Of a stretch of DNA of 64,000 bases, positions 43,767 to 52,198 are shown piece by piece; position 1 is the stretch's first letter, and the number at the start of each line of letters is the position of its first letter. The DNA is taken from contig JAUMTV010000004.1 of NCBI GenBank assembly GCA_030531025.1, forward strand, positions 3,849 through 67,848. The letters are read 5' to 3'. Below the pieces are notes generated by a model that had not been told where the DNA came from, made no database searches, and saw only the letters and a list, made by a program, of their open reading frames with translations. A program made the translations under genes and the position numbers. This DNA comes from Turicibacter sp. GTDB lineage: Bacteria > Bacillota > Bacilli > MOL361 > Turicibacteraceae.

Positions 43767-45551
43767 ATGTGTGGAATTGTTGGATATATTGGTCAGCAAG
43801 ATGTTAAAGATATTTTATTAAACGGATTAGAGAAATTAGAATACCGTGGATATGATTCAGCAGGGATTGCTGTGGTAAATGTTGACGGAGTTCATATTTT
43901 TAAAGATAAAGGGCGTATTGCTCACTTACGTACAGTTGTTGATGAAACAGTTTTATCAACAGTAGGGATTGGGCATACACGTTGGGCCACTCATGGGGCA
44001 CCTAACCAACGTAACTCACATCCTCATCAATCAAGTACAGGTCGTTTTACGATTGTTCACAATGGGGTTATTGAAAATGAATTAGAATTACGTCAAGAAA
44101 TTTTACCGAATTACAACTTTATTTCAGATACAGATACAGAAGTTATTGCAGCGTTAATTGAGCACTTTGTGTTAGAAAAAGAAGATGTCGAATTAGCCAT
44201 TCGTCATGTGATGAGTTTATTACATGGATCTTACGCATTAGGAATTATTGACGCGAATAATCCTCAAGTTTTATATGCAGCTAAAAATAAATCACCGATG
44301 TTAATTGGATTAGGTGAAGGATTTAATATGATTGGTTCAGATGCGATGGCGATGTTACAATGCACGAATCAATTTGTTGAAATCGAAGATGAAGAATTTA
44401 TCAAATTAACACGTGAAGGTGTTACTATTTATAACTTATTAGGTGTCACAATTAAACGTGATCCATTTACAGCGGAATTAGATGCTTCTGATATTGAAAA
44501 AGGAACGTATCCTCACTACATGTTAAAAGAAATCGATGAGCAACCTTACGTGATTCGTCGAATTGTAGAACAATACTTCGAAGAGGGACAAATTAAAATC
44601 AACCAAGAGATTGTTAATGCGGTCAAAGAAGCGGATCGTTTATATATCATTGCAGCGGGAACAAGTATGCATGCTGGATTTGTTGGGAAACAGTTATTTG
44701 AACAATTAGCAGGAATTCCAACAGAGGTTCATATTTCATCAGAATTTGTTTATAATACACCAGTGATTAGTAAAAAACCATTATTTATCTTTATTTCTCA
44801 ATCAGGAGAGACAGCAGATAGCCGTGCCGTATTAGTTAAAATCAAACAATTAGGTTACCCGTCATTAACGATTACAAACGTACCAGGTTCAACGTTATCT
44901 CGTGAAGCCGATCATACGTTATTACTATATGCAGGACCTGAAATCGCTGTTGCTTCAACAAAAGCATATACAGCTCAAGTAGCAGTTCAAGCTGTTTTAG
45001 CAGCAAAAGTAGCGAATCAAACAGAGTTAGATTTAGCACGTGAGTTAGCGATTGTAGCCAATGTCATGGAAAGCATTACGGATCATAAAGAGCAATATGA
45101 AGCCATTGCTAAAGAATACTTAACACAACGTAACTGTTTCTATATCGGGCGCCATGTTGATTACTATGTGGCATTAGAAGCGGCGTTAAAATTAAAAGAA
45201 ATTTCTTATATTCAAACAGAAGGATTTGCAGCAGGTGAGTTAAAGCACGGAACAATTGCTTTAATTGAAAAAGGAACACCAGTGATTGCGATTGTTTCTC
45301 AGGAATCAGTGAACTTAAATACACGTTCAAATGTGAAAGAAGTAAAAGCTCGTGGAGCGAATACAGTGATTATCTCATTACGTTCATTAAGTGCTGAAAC
45401 GGATCAAATTGTGATTGATGATGTTCACCCATTATTAACACCATTAGTGACAGTTGTACCAACACAATTAATTTCATACTATGCTGCATTACAACGTGGA
45501 TTTGATATTGATAAACCACGTAATTTGGCAAAATCAGTTACTGTAGAATAA
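43767..45551 (+). CDS. glmS: Glutamine-fructose-6-phosphate aminotransferase
   Basis: First committed enzyme of amino-sugar synthesis, 594 residues. N-terminal glutaminase domain with nucleophile Cys2 in MCGIVGYIG, and two SIS isomerase domains ([15 protein letters not shown], and [20 protein letters not shown]). Ends with LAKSVTVE as in the family. ATG 43767 follows AAAGGAG; the longer frame from 43734 would hide Cys2 and is rejected. Controlled by the ribozyme upstream. Confidence 0.97.
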   Translation: MCGIVGYIGQQDVKDILLNGLEKLEYRGYDSAGIAVVNVDGVHIFKDKGRIAHLRTVVDETVLSTVGIGHTRWATHGAPNQRNSHPHQSSTGRFTIVHNGVIENELELRQEILPNYNFISDTDTEVIAALIEHFVLEKEDVELAIRHVMSLLHGSYALGIIDANNPQVLYAAKNKSPMLIGLGEGFNMIGSDAMAMLQCTNQFVEIEDEEFIKLTREGVTIYNLLGVTIKRDPFTAELDASDIEKGTYPHYMLKEIDEQPYVIRRIVEQYFEEGQIKINQEIVNAVKEADRLYIIAAGTSMHAGFVGKQLFEQLAGIPTEVHISSEFVYNTPVISKKPLFIFISQSGETADSRAVLVKIKQLGYPSLTITNVPGSTLSREADHTLLLYAGPEIAVASTKAYTAQVAVQAVLAAKVANQTELDLARELAIVANVMESITDHKEQYEAIAKEYLTQRNCFYIGRHVDYYVALEAALKLKEISYIQTEGFAAGELKHGTIALIEKGTPVIAIVSQESVNLNTRSNVKEVKARGANTVIISLRSLSAETDQIVIDDVHPLLTPLVTVVPTQLISYYAALQRGFDIDKPRNLAKSVTVE

Positions 45552-45554
45552 AAT

Positions 45555-45585
45555 AAAAACACTCTCAAAAAGTGAGAGTGTTTTT
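45555..45585 (+). terminator. Terminator after glmS
   Basis: AAAAACACTCTC pairs with GAGAGTGTTTTT around a 7-nt loop. Confidence 0.9.
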
Positions 45586-45587
45586 AT

Positions 45588-45617
45588 TTGAGTTAAAAAT
45601 AGTTGCAAATGCATTAT
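45588..45617 (+). promoter_or_regulatory. Promoter of the MarR gene with operator in the spacer
   Basis: TTGAGT (45588-45593), 18-base spacer, CATTAT (45612-45617). The spacer and -10 lie inside a 23-base element that recurs before the MATE gene. An alternative reading is TTGCAA (45603)-17-TAATAT (45626). Confidence 0.45.
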
Positions 45618-45619
45618 AT
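45597..45619. repeat. Putative MarR operator, copy 1
   Basis: A 23-base element with core AGTTGCAAATGCATTATAT; 22 of 23 bases match the copy at 46145-46167. It overlaps the promoter of the MarR gene, pointing to autoregulation. Confidence 0.65.
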
Positions 45620-45668
45620 CGGTGGTAATATATGCTTGTTATTAAATCTAATGGTAAGTGGTGGTTTC

Positions 45669-46112
45669 ATGAATGAAGTAATAGGAAAAACAATGTCAAT
45701 ACTATATCGATATCGCCAGATTATTATAAATCATAAACTAAGACCCTATGGGCTTGGCAGTGGCCAACATATCTTTTTAATTAATATTGCTAGACATGAG
45801 GGGATTAATCAAAAAGATTTAACTAATTTAGTGAAATTTGATAAGGCAACGACAGCAAAAGCCTTAAAAAAATTAGAAGAGAATGGCTATATCTATCGTC
45901 AATGTGATGAAGGGGATCGTCGATATAATCAACTTTTTTTAACAGAAAAAGGCGGTGAAATGATGCCTGTTATCATGTCGACTTTAGTAGAAATCACAGA
46001 TGATCTTATTCAAGGATTAACAGAGGAAGAGCAAGATCATTTTTCAAGATGTTTGGAAACTATGTTGAATAACGCGATTACAGCTGTTGATCAGTTACGA
46101 AATGAGAAATAA
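45669..46112 (+). CDS. MarR family transcriptional regulator
   Basis: A 147-residue winged-helix protein. Recognition helix region INQKDLTNLVKFDKATTAKALKKL and the wing with the conserved DEGDRRYNQLFLTEKG. MarR proteins bind DNA as dimers and usually release on binding a small aromatic ligand. ATG 45669 lies 13 bases after GGTGG; upstream ATGs in the same frame lie within the promoter/operator. It precedes a MATE pump that carries the same operator, so repression of itself and the pump is likely. Confidence 0.9.
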   Translation: MNEVIGKTMSILYRYRQIIINHKLRPYGLGSGQHIFLINIARHEGINQKDLTNLVKFDKATTAKALKKLEENGYIYRQCDEGDRRYNQLFLTEKGGEMMPVIMSTLVEITDDLIQGLTEEEQDHFSRCLETMLNNAITAVDQLRNEK

Positions 46113-46135
46113 GCACTTTAGGAGTTAATAACTAT

Positions 46136-46165
46136 TTGAAAACTAAATAGTTGCAAATACATTAT
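46136..46165 (+). promoter_or_regulatory. Promoter of the MATE gene with operator in the spacer
   Basis: TTGAAA (46136-46141), 18-base spacer, CATTAT (46160-46165), the same geometry as the MarR promoter. The ribosome site at 46171 follows directly, giving a very short leader. Confidence 0.45.
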
Positions 46166-46167
46166 AT
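46145..46167. repeat. Putative MarR operator, copy 2
   Basis: Second copy of the 23-base element (core AGTTGCAAATACATTATAT), one base different from copy 1, placed at the same distance from the promoter boxes. Confidence 0.65.
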
Positions 46168-46183
46168 AAGGAGGATAAAGTTA

Positions 46184-47584
46184 ATGAATAGACAGAAGCT
46201 TCTAGGAGAAGAGAAGATTTCTAAATTGCTTATGCAATTCTCGGTTCCGGCTATTATCGGGATGATGGTTAATACACTATATAATATTGTTGACCGAATG
46301 TATATTGGGAATATTCCCGAAGTAGGGGGATTAGCGTTAACCGGTGTAGGAATTACGATGCCAATTATGACTATTATTATGGCATTCGGGATGCTAGTAG
46401 GAATCGGAACAAGCGCCCGTATTTCATTAAAACTTGGGGAACATAAGCGAGATGAAGCAGAACAGCATCTCGGTAATGCATTTATTTTGATTTTAATGAT
46501 TAGTATAGCAATCATGGTGCTTGGCTTAACATTCATGGATCAAATCTTAGGAATATTTGGAGCTAGTCCTGAAACAGAGATTTATGCTTCACAGTATATG
46601 CAAATTATCTTTCTAGGAACAGTCTTTAATATGTTAAGCTTTGGATTAAATCACTCGATTCGTAGTGATGGGAATCCTAAAATTGCTATGTTCTCAATGT
46701 TAATCGGTGCGGCAACAAATATTATTTTAGACCCTATCTTTATTTTTGGATTAGGATTAGGTGTTCGTGGAGCTGCTATTGCTACGGTTATTTCACAGAT
46801 TGCCTCAATGATTTGGATTTTATATTATTTTACAAAAGGTAAAGGTTCAATTAAAATTACACGTCATAGTATTAAATTGAAAAAGGCAGTAATCATTAGT
46901 ATTTTTTCAATTGGGATGAGTCCATTTGCAATGCAAGTTGCTCAAAGTATTGTACAAGTTTTAGCTAATAATTCATTAAAAGCCTATGGAGGAGATTTAG
47001 CTATTGGAGCTATGACGATTGTTAATAGTATCTCTATGATTTTTATGATGCCACTGTTCGGTTTAAATCAAGGATCGCAGCCAATTATCGGTTATAACTA
47101 TGGAGCTAAAAAGTATCATCGTGTTAAAGATGCTGTTAAGATTCCAGTGATTGTAGCCACTATTATTGTTTCAGTTGGATGGTTATTAATTCAATTTGCA
47201 CCTGAATTGTTAATTCGTGTATTTAGTGGAGATGAATCACTTTTAGAAATGGCTAGAACGGGATTGCGTACTTTCTTATTTATGTTACCAGTGCTTGGTT
47301 TCCAAACGATAAGTTCAAATTACTTCCAATCTGTTGGTAAAGCTAAAATTTCAATGTTCTTAAGTTTATTACGTCAAGTCATTTTATTAATTCCATGTTT
47401 AATTATTTTACCTCGTATTGGTGGATTAGGACTAATGGGAGTATGGTTAGCAGGACCTGTAGCTGATGGGTTAGCTTCTATTATTACAGGAGTTGTCTTC
47501 TTTAACTCTATTCGTCAATTAAAGGAAGAGGGGGAAGAGAATGAATATCAATCCTTTCCCAAGGAGAAACCTTTAAAAGCTTAA
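46184..47584 (+). CDS. MATE family efflux transporter
   Basis: A 466-residue protein with about twelve membrane helices in two halves. N-terminal half: MLVGIGTSARISLKLGEH, the typical MATE loop after helix 2, and SIRSDGNPKIAMFSM; second half: GLNQGSQPIIGYNYGAKK, matching the same motif in the symmetry-related half. This places it with the Na+- or H+-driven drug/toxin exporters of the MepA type. ATG 46184 follows AAGGAGG. Likely repressed by the MarR protein encoded just upstream. Confidence 0.92.
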   Translation: MNRQKLLGEEKISKLLMQFSVPAIIGMMVNTLYNIVDRMYIGNIPEVGGLALTGVGITMPIMTIIMAFGMLVGIGTSARISLKLGEHKRDEAEQHLGNAFILILMISIAIMVLGLTFMDQILGIFGASPETEIYASQYMQIIFLGTVFNMLSFGLNHSIRSDGNPKIAMFSMLIGAATNIILDPIFIFGLGLGVRGAAIATVISQIASMIWILYYFTKGKGSIKITRHSIKLKKAVIISIFSIGMSPFAMQVAQSIVQVLANNSLKAYGGDLAIGAMTIVNSISMIFMMPLFGLNQGSQPIIGYNYGAKKYHRVKDAVKIPVIVATIIVSVGWLLIQFAPELLIRVFSGDESLLEMARTGLRTFLFMLPVLGFQTISSNYFQSVGKAKISMFLSLLRQVILLIPCLIILPRIGGLGLMGVWLAGPVADGLASIITGVVFFNSIRQLKEEGEENEYQSFPKEKPLKA

Positions 47585-47622
47585 AGCGATATGTTACGAT
47601 AATAGGGAAAGGAGAGAGTGGA

Positions 47623-47832
47623 ATGAAATCTGTTATTTTAAAAGTTAATGGAATGAGTTGTCAACATTGTGTAAGTTCTATTCATGATGCAGTAGCTCAA
47701 ATTGTTGGTGTGAAAGAAGTAAAAGTGGATTTAAAAGCAAAATTAGTTGAAGTAGAATATGATCAAGCTTTTACAAATGAATTATTAATTGTAGAATGTA
47801 TTGAAGATCAAGGATTTGATGTTGAATTATAA
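47623..47832 (+). CDS. Heavy-metal-associated domain protein, CopZ-like copper chaperone
   Basis: A 69-residue single HMA domain with the metal motif GMSCQHC at residues 11-17 and a beta-alpha-beta-beta-alpha-beta pattern. CopZ proteins carry Cu(I) to CopA-type ATPases or to the repressor CopY. Here no copper ATPase is near; it follows the MATE gene by 38 bases and precedes a terminator, so it is probably cotranscribed with MATE. Ribosome site AAAGGAGAG. Metal specificity is inferred. Confidence 0.85.
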   Translation: MKSVILKVNGMSCQHCVSSIHDAVAQIVGVKEVKVDLKAKLVEVEYDQAFTNELLIVECIEDQGFDVEL

Positions 47833-47856
47833 AAAAGTGTGCAATTGCACACTTTT
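47833..47856. terminator. Terminator after the CopZ-like gene
   Basis: Perfect 24-base palindrome: AAAAGTGTGCAA followed by its complement TTGCACACTTTT, T-rich after it. Confidence 0.9.
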
Positions 47857-47874
47857 ATTTTTTCCAGAAAAAGT

Positions 47875-47964
47875 TATAATTTAATTGAGATAAGGTTATT
47901 CGGGATGACTTATCTTATAAAACAGGGATTGAAAAAAACATCTTTCTTTTTAAAGATGTTTTTT
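47875..47964 (+). ncRNA. Possible small RNA between the CopZ-like and HTH-TPR genes
   Basis: TATAAT (47875-47880) is followed by a stem AGATAAG/CTTATCT (47888-47894, 47909-47915) and, 20 bases later, by a strong terminator (47938-47964). Together they would give an RNA of about 75 bases with two hairpins. The -35 is poor and the terminator also serves the minus-strand gene, so this is tentative. Confidence 0.25.
47938..47964. terminator. Bidirectional terminator after the HTH-TPR regulator
   Basis: ACATCTTT pairs with AAAGATGT, flanked by A7 on the left and T6 on the right. Ends the minus-strand regulator gene. Confidence 0.85.
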
Positions 47965-47968
47965 CATT

Positions 47969-48946
47969 TTATATAATCGGTTCTGTCACGCTATACTTAA
48001 TAGATTTGATATCAATCCCAAGGTTAATTAAATATGCATCTAATTGTTTGGCGACTCGTTGGCAACCAAGAAGATGATAGAATTCATAGGCGCATCTGAA
48101 ATAAAACAATGCTTCTTTTTCATGACCAAGATGATAAAGGGAAGCTCCCTTTGTGGCATTTAAGTCTCCTGAATAAATATAGACAAATTTACAACGGGCA
48201 AGGTTAATTCCTTTAGAGGCTATTTCAATACTTTTGTCGTATTGATTGTCTTGAAGGTAAAAATGAGCTAAATAAAAATGGGCACGTAAGATATGGTATG
48301 TTTCGATATTTTCATAATTAGCAAGGCGATTATGAATTGTTGAAAGTAGGAGTTCAAATGCCTCTTCTTTTCTATTTAGCTGAAATAAGCAGATGGCTTT
48401 ATCGGTATTAATTCCAACTTCTTCAATGGTAAAGATATGTGATGATTCATTCCCATTTTCGTCAGTAATTAGAAAAGTTCTTAATGATTCCTCAATAAGC
48501 TCTAATGCTTTAGTAGGATTACGGTATTTTTTTAATAGAATAATTCCTTTTTGATAGATATAAAATTGTTTTCCAATCCCAAATTGAAAATCTGTTAAAG
48601 GTGCACATTCTTCTACTAATTGTTCTAATCGATCATAGTCACCAGCCGTTGTACATTTTTTCATTTCATGAATGTAGTAAGTAGTTTGTTCGTAATTATT
48701 ATAGTAACATTGCTCAATTAGTAGTTTAATATCGACATGAAGTTTATTACAAAGTTGATAAAGAAGGATTAAACTTGGATTTCGTTTTCCATTTAATATT
48801 TTGTTTAAATGGTCACGCGGTGTAATACCAGCTGCTAATTCACTTTGAGTCATCCCTTTTTCAGCCGCTATTTCTTTTAGTTTTTGTGTTAATAATTGAA
48901 AGTTAATATAGTAGCCATTTAAGTTTGGAAATTCTTTATCTGTCAT
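47969..48946 (-). CDS. HTH (XRE-type) regulator with TPR-like C-terminal region
   Basis: A 325-residue protein. Residues about 15-75 form a Cro/CI-type helix-turn-helix (KGMTQSELAAGITPRDHLNKILNG). The rest is a run of helical hairpins of TPR type (for example YIYQKGIILLKKYRNPTKALELIEE, AHFYLAHFYLQDNQYDKSIEIA, ATKGASLYHLGHEKEALFYF). The plan is that of RRNPP-like or MalT-independent TPR regulators, but no peptide pheromone gene is found next to it. AGAGGGCA precedes the ATG. Divergent from the queuosine-precursor transporter, with 340 bases between. Target unknown. Confidence 0.8.
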   Translation of the reverse strand: MTDKEFPNLNGYYINFQLLTQKLKEIAAEKGMTQSELAAGITPRDHLNKILNGKRNPSLILLYQLCNKLHVDIKLLIEQCYYNNYEQTTYYIHEMKKCTTAGDYDRLEQLVEECAPLTDFQFGIGKQFYIYQKGIILLKKYRNPTKALELIEESLRTFLITDENGNESSHIFTIEEVGINTDKAICLFQLNRKEEAFELLLSTIHNRLANYENIETYHILRAHFYLAHFYLQDNQYDKSIEIASKGINLARCKFVYIYSGDLNATKGASLYHLGHEKEALFYFRCAYEFYHLLGCQRVAKQLDAYLINLGIDIKSIKYSVTEPII

Positions 48947-49098
48947 ATTGCCCTCTTTTCTTTATACAATAAAGTATCTATCTATTATTATAGAATATCC
49001 ATTTATAAGAATCTATAATATAAGTCTGAGCAAAGAATTTTATTTTTATGGAAAATTTTATGATCAGTAAAAATAATATATTTTTTCGACGATATTCG

Positions 49099-49107
49099 TG
49101 ATATAAT
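49099..49107 (+). promoter_or_regulatory. Extended -10 promoter for the queuosine-precursor transporter
   Basis: TGATATAAT (TATAAT at 49102-49107), giving a leader of about 180 bases before the ATG at 49293. Confidence 0.6.
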
Positions 49108-49130
49108 GTCTTGTTGTAACATGAATAAAA

Positions 49131-49260
49131 TCCTCATGCTGTTGGCAGAATCCAGCGTTATCAAAAATAGGAGGTCTAGTTTAACAAACGTAGGTATATT
49201 TTGTTATGCGTTTGTTTAATCATGATCTTATCTGCTCCTGTTTTTTTAGGAGTTTTTTTA
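49131..49260 (+). promoter_or_regulatory. Candidate riboswitch/attenuator leader of the transporter gene
   Basis: Four short segments can pair in alternative ways: CCTC (49132-49135), AGGAGG (49169-49174), CTCCT (49235-49239) and AGGAG (49248-49252). CTCCT/AGGAG with the following T7 is a terminator; AGGAGG can instead pair with CTCCT (antiterminator) or with CCTC. A stem AACAAACG/CGTTTGTT (49183-49190, 49209-49216) sits between. The arrangement fits a ligand-controlled terminator. I do not see the known preQ1-I or preQ1-II core, so the class is unassigned. Confidence 0.5.
49234..49260 (+). terminator. Leader terminator before the transporter gene
   Basis: CTCCT and AGGAG flank an 8-nt T-rich loop and are followed by seven T, 33 bases before the ATG. 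Confidence 0.7.
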
Positions 49261-49292
49261 TTGTTATAAATTAGAAGATAAGGGTGATTAAT

Positions 49293-49979
49293 ATGACAAA
49301 TGAATTAATTGCATTATTATTTATTATTGTTAACTTTTGCTTAGTTGTCTTAAGCTACAAATTATTTGGTCGAAAGGGCTTATATGCCTATATTGCGATG
49401 AGCGTCATTGCAGCTAATATTCAAGTTGCTAAAACAACAACGATCTTTGGAATTGCGACGACTCTTGGAAATACGATGTTTAGTGGAATTTTCTTAGCAA
49501 CTGACTTATTAAGTGAGAAGTATGGGAAAAAATCTGCGATGACAGCTGTATTTATCGGGTTTTTCATGCAATTATCCTTCTTAATCGTGACACAATTTTC
49601 ATTATGGTTTACACCACATGAGTCAGATTGGGCACAACCTCATATGGAAGGATTATTTAGTTTAGCATTACCAGTGTTTACGATTGCAGGATTAACTTCA
49701 TTCATGGTTTCTCAAAATATCGACGTGTTTATCTTCCACTTCATTAAAAAGAAATTCCCAGAAGATAAATGGTTATGGTTACGAAATAACGGAAGTACGT
49801 TAATTAGTCAATTTGTAGATACATTCATTTTTACAGCGATTGTTGTGCTGTTTGGATTATGGCAAATGGATGTTGCTGTTGAAATCTTCTTTGTCACATA
49901 TTTCTTTAAAGTGATTTTAAGTATTTCAGATACACCATTCGTTTATTTATTAAAGAGAGTCAATCCATTGGATTTATAA
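49293..49979 (+). CDS. Queuosine precursor transporter, YhhQ family
   Basis: A 228-residue membrane protein with about six helices, of the vitamin-uptake-like (QPTR, formerly DUF165) family; E. coli YhhQ imports preQ0 and preQ1, and relatives import queuine. Family marks seen: SVIAANIQVAKTTTIFG, the acidic FLATDLLSEKYGKK loop, and the C-terminal LISQFVDTFIFTAIV with ILSISDTPFVYLLKR. ATG 49293 follows AAGGGTGAT; the in-frame GTG 49284 is part of that site. Controlled by a switch-like leader. Preferred substrate unknown. A possible partner enzyme is encoded at 52197-52886. Confidence 0.9.
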   Translation: MTNELIALLFIIVNFCLVVLSYKLFGRKGLYAYIAMSVIAANIQVAKTTTIFGIATTLGNTMFSGIFLATDLLSEKYGKKSAMTAVFIGFFMQLSFLIVTQFSLWFTPHESDWAQPHMEGLFSLALPVFTIAGLTSFMVSQNIDVFIFHFIKKKFPEDKWLWLRNNGSTLISQFVDTFIFTAIVVLFGLWQMDVAVEIFFVTYFFKVILSISDTPFVYLLKRVNPLDL

Positions 49980-49985
49980 GATATG

Positions 49986-50012
49986 AACCAGCTTTTATAG
50001 CTGGTTTTTTTA
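49986..50012 (+). terminator. Terminator after the transporter gene
   Basis: AACCAGC and GCTGGTT pair around a 7-nt loop, followed by T-rich sequence. Confidence 0.85.
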
Positions 50013-50071
50013 TTGGGATTAATTCTTTTTTATGTTAAAATAGCCTATAAAAAGAGGGGAGGGGGAGATAC

Positions 50072-50917
50072 ATGAAAATTTTAATGTGTCAGACAAAGGA
50101 TGAATTCTGTCAGAAGTATTTATCTCTGATTGAAAGAGAGGCGTGCTGTAATCAATTGTTTATTGAGATGCTTAGCGAGACCTGTGACATAAAGCAAACA
50201 GATTTATTAATATGTGGGTCGGTTTCTGAAGATCAAGGGCAAAAGCTAATTTTTTATAATGATGAACCATACCATCTTTATCTTTATGATATGGGGTGTA
50301 GTGAGAAAGCTTATGCTAGACTAGGTCAATTTTTATTAGAAAATGATGTTAAAATTCATAGTTTGAATGGCAGCCAAAAAGAAGTAGGACTCTTTATGAA
50401 ATACTATCCTAAAAATTTCGAATTATCAGGAGTCATGAATGTAATGATGACTAAAGAGCAAGTAGAGCTTTCTTTTCAAGATGGCCATTTAATTCAAGCA
50501 ACGATTAATCAACTTCATGATGCTATTAAGATGTATGATTTTTTTGCTAAAGAGGTTTTAAATACTTCAGTAGATTATTCACGGCTTAAGAGAAAAATGA
50601 AGCAGCTTATTGAAGCGGGTGAATGCTATTTTTGGGTGAATTCACATTCTAAGCTAGTTTCAATGATTCATATTGATGCTCATGTAGGAAGAGGTATTTC
50701 TTTTAGTGGAGTTTATACTTTGAAAGAATACCGTGGCATGGGGTATGCCTCAGCACTTGTTTCTAAATTAAGTGAGACCTTTTTATCTAAAGGACATGAT
50801 TTTTGCACATTAATGGTGGATCAAAAGGATAATATCCCACAACGTACTTATGAAAAGGTAGGGTATCAGGTAATAGGAGAGAATTATTACTATAAATTAG
50901 TGGAGGAATGTAAATGA
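50072..50917 (+). CDS. GNAT family N-acetyltransferase with extra N-terminal domain
   Basis: A 281-residue protein. The C-terminal half (about 130-281) is a GNAT fold with the acetyl-CoA loop YRGMGYASALV and the end RTYEKVGYQVIGENYYY. The first 130 residues form a separate alpha/beta region without an obvious motif, so the whole resembles the two-domain GNAT proteins that act on amino compounds or in antibiotic resistance; substrate unknown. It is cysteine-rich at the N-terminus. ATG after GGGGAGGGGGAG. The next gene overlaps by 4 bases. Confidence 0.82.
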   Translation: MKILMCQTKDEFCQKYLSLIEREACCNQLFIEMLSETCDIKQTDLLICGSVSEDQGQKLIFYNDEPYHLYLYDMGCSEKAYARLGQFLLENDVKIHSLNGSQKEVGLFMKYYPKNFELSGVMNVMMTKEQVELSFQDGHLIQATINQLHDAIKMYDFFAKEVLNTSVDYSRLKRKMKQLIEAGECYFWVNSHSKLVSMIHIDAHVGRGISFSGVYTLKEYRGMGYASALVSKLSETFLSKGHDFCTLMVDQKDNIPQRTYEKVGYQVIGENYYYKLVEECK

Positions 50918-51495
50918 AATTTATCAAAGCAGAGGAGATTCAAAAATCTTGGTTTAAAGATGAAAGAGAGTATGAGGCTACACTTCAATCCATTCGTTCC
51001 TGTTTAGGGAAAAATATCATTTTTGCACAGGTACACGAAGATGATTTAAATGCTATAATTGTATTAGATATCACAAAAGTTGTTGTGATTAAATGGTTAG
51101 TTATTTATGACGATGAACTATTAGCACCCGTCATCCGTTTAGTAAAACAGAAATATAAAAATAAGGATTTAGTTTGTGAGGTCGATGGGCTATCATTAGA
51201 AGCTTATGACTTTGTAGGAGGGGTCTACTTAAGAAAGGATCATGTAGAGGATGCCTTTTTAAATGAGCTAGGCTTAGTTGAGCGATATCCGGTAAAGCTA
51301 AGTGAAAAACAGGTCGTTTTAAATTATTTATTTAAGTTCTTTGAAGCGGGACGTTTATATACTGAACGTGAGGTCAATGATATTTTAAAAGCTCATATTA
51401 GCTTTGAAGATTATGTAACGATTCGCCGTGATTTATTTGATTTTAATTATTTGAAGAGAAGTTTAGATGGAGGAACTTATGAAACAAATGTTTAG
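50914..51495 (+). CDS. DUF2087-domain protein
   Basis: A 193-residue protein. The C-terminal 65 residues match DUF2087: KQVVLNYLFKFFEAGRLYTE, REVNDILKAHI, YVTIRRDLFDFNYLKRSLDG, a small winged-helix-like domain often found fused to regulators. The N-terminal 120 residues show no family that I recognise. ATGA overlap with the GNAT gene and overlap with the lipoprotein gene show tight coupling. A regulatory or nucleic-acid-binding role is plausible but not shown. Confidence 0.75.
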   Translation: MKFIKAEEIQKSWFKDEREYEATLQSIRSCLGKNIIFAQVHEDDLNAIIVLDITKVVVIKWLVIYDDELLAPVIRLVKQKYKNKDLVCEVDGLSLEAYDFVGGVYLRKDHVEDAFLNELGLVERYPVKLSEKQVVLNYLFKFFEAGRLYTEREVNDILKAHISFEDYVTIRRDLFDFNYLKRSLDGGTYETNV

Positions 51496-51880
51496 ACTAA
51501 TAGCTGTAGCTTTTATACTTTTTATGCTAGGGGGATGCTCTAAAAAAGAGAATATTATCATTTATACTGGGTATGGCGAGTCATGGATGGCTACTTACAC
51601 GTCTTCGCTTATCAGAGATACAATTTATGATTCATTGATGATTCAATATTTATATGGTCATGAGTCTTTAGAGGAGTTTCCAACATTAGAGTATTATCTA
51701 GAAGGGCAGTCGTTTACGACTTCTAGTTCATTTCCGCAAGACTTACAAGCGAATGGATCTTTTCTTGTCACAAGTAGATCTAACAGTGAGTTTTTTGAGT
51801 TAATAAATGATGAAGAATTAAGTTTGAGTATTTATTGGAATGAAGAGACAGAGGAAATCAAATTAAAACGAATGAATTAG
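51479..51880 (+). CDS. Small lipoprotein
   Basis: A 133-residue protein with a lipoprotein signal: basic start MKQMFRLIAV, hydrophobic core and lipobox LGGC with Cys20 as the lipidated residue. The mature part is short, acidic and serine-rich, with no family that I recognise. ATG 51479 is 5 bases after GGAGG inside the end of the DUF2087 gene (17-base overlap). It completes the GNAT/DUF2087/lipoprotein operon. Confidence 0.75.
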   Translation: MKQMFRLIAVAFILFMLGGCSKKENIIIYTGYGESWMATYTSSLIRDTIYDSLMIQYLYGHESLEEFPTLEYYLEGQSFTTSSSFPQDLQANGSFLVTSRSNSEFFELINDEELSLSIYWNEETEEIKLKRMN

Positions 51881-52164
51881 CGGATTCTTGTAATCTCACC
51901 TATACATTAGCCTATACAGACGAAAAAAAGAGAAATTAATTTGTCGGATTCATTAGTGAAACTTAGTAAAAAAACAGTCAGATATAAAGTAGGGTGTACA
52001 GACGGAATTAAATAAAGATGGTTACTTCAAGGGATTATGACGTTTGAGAGTGAAAGATTTAGTTGATCAATATTTTAAAATATAAGTTAAATGAGACGAT
52101 TGAATCGTGTTTAATGAATGAGGTTTCGTCTATAATTGAGATATTTCTATGGGATTTTGAATAG
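51881..52164. other. Intergenic stretch without a clear gene
   Basis: No open frame with a ribosome site is seen on either strand. Short frames after 51905 (for example one reading KKREINLSDSLVKL) look coding-like but lack starts and may be decayed sequence. AGACGA and TCGTCT at about 52095 and 52126 form an inverted repeat, and TATAAT is at 52131-52136. Otherwise nothing supported. Confidence 0.4.
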
Positions 52165-52198
52165 AAAAAAAGCAAGAACTTCAAGTTCTTGCTTTTTT
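52165..52198. terminator. Bidirectional terminator before the radical-SAM gene end
   Basis: AAGCAAGAACT and AGTTCTTGCTT pair perfectly around TCA, with A runs before and T6 after. The stop codon of the minus-strand gene overlaps it. Confidence 0.92.

Noticed and set aside
47969..48946. HTH-TPR regulator as an RRNPP peptide-pheromone receptor.
   Set aside because: No small secreted peptide gene is found on either side, so quorum sensing cannot be supported.
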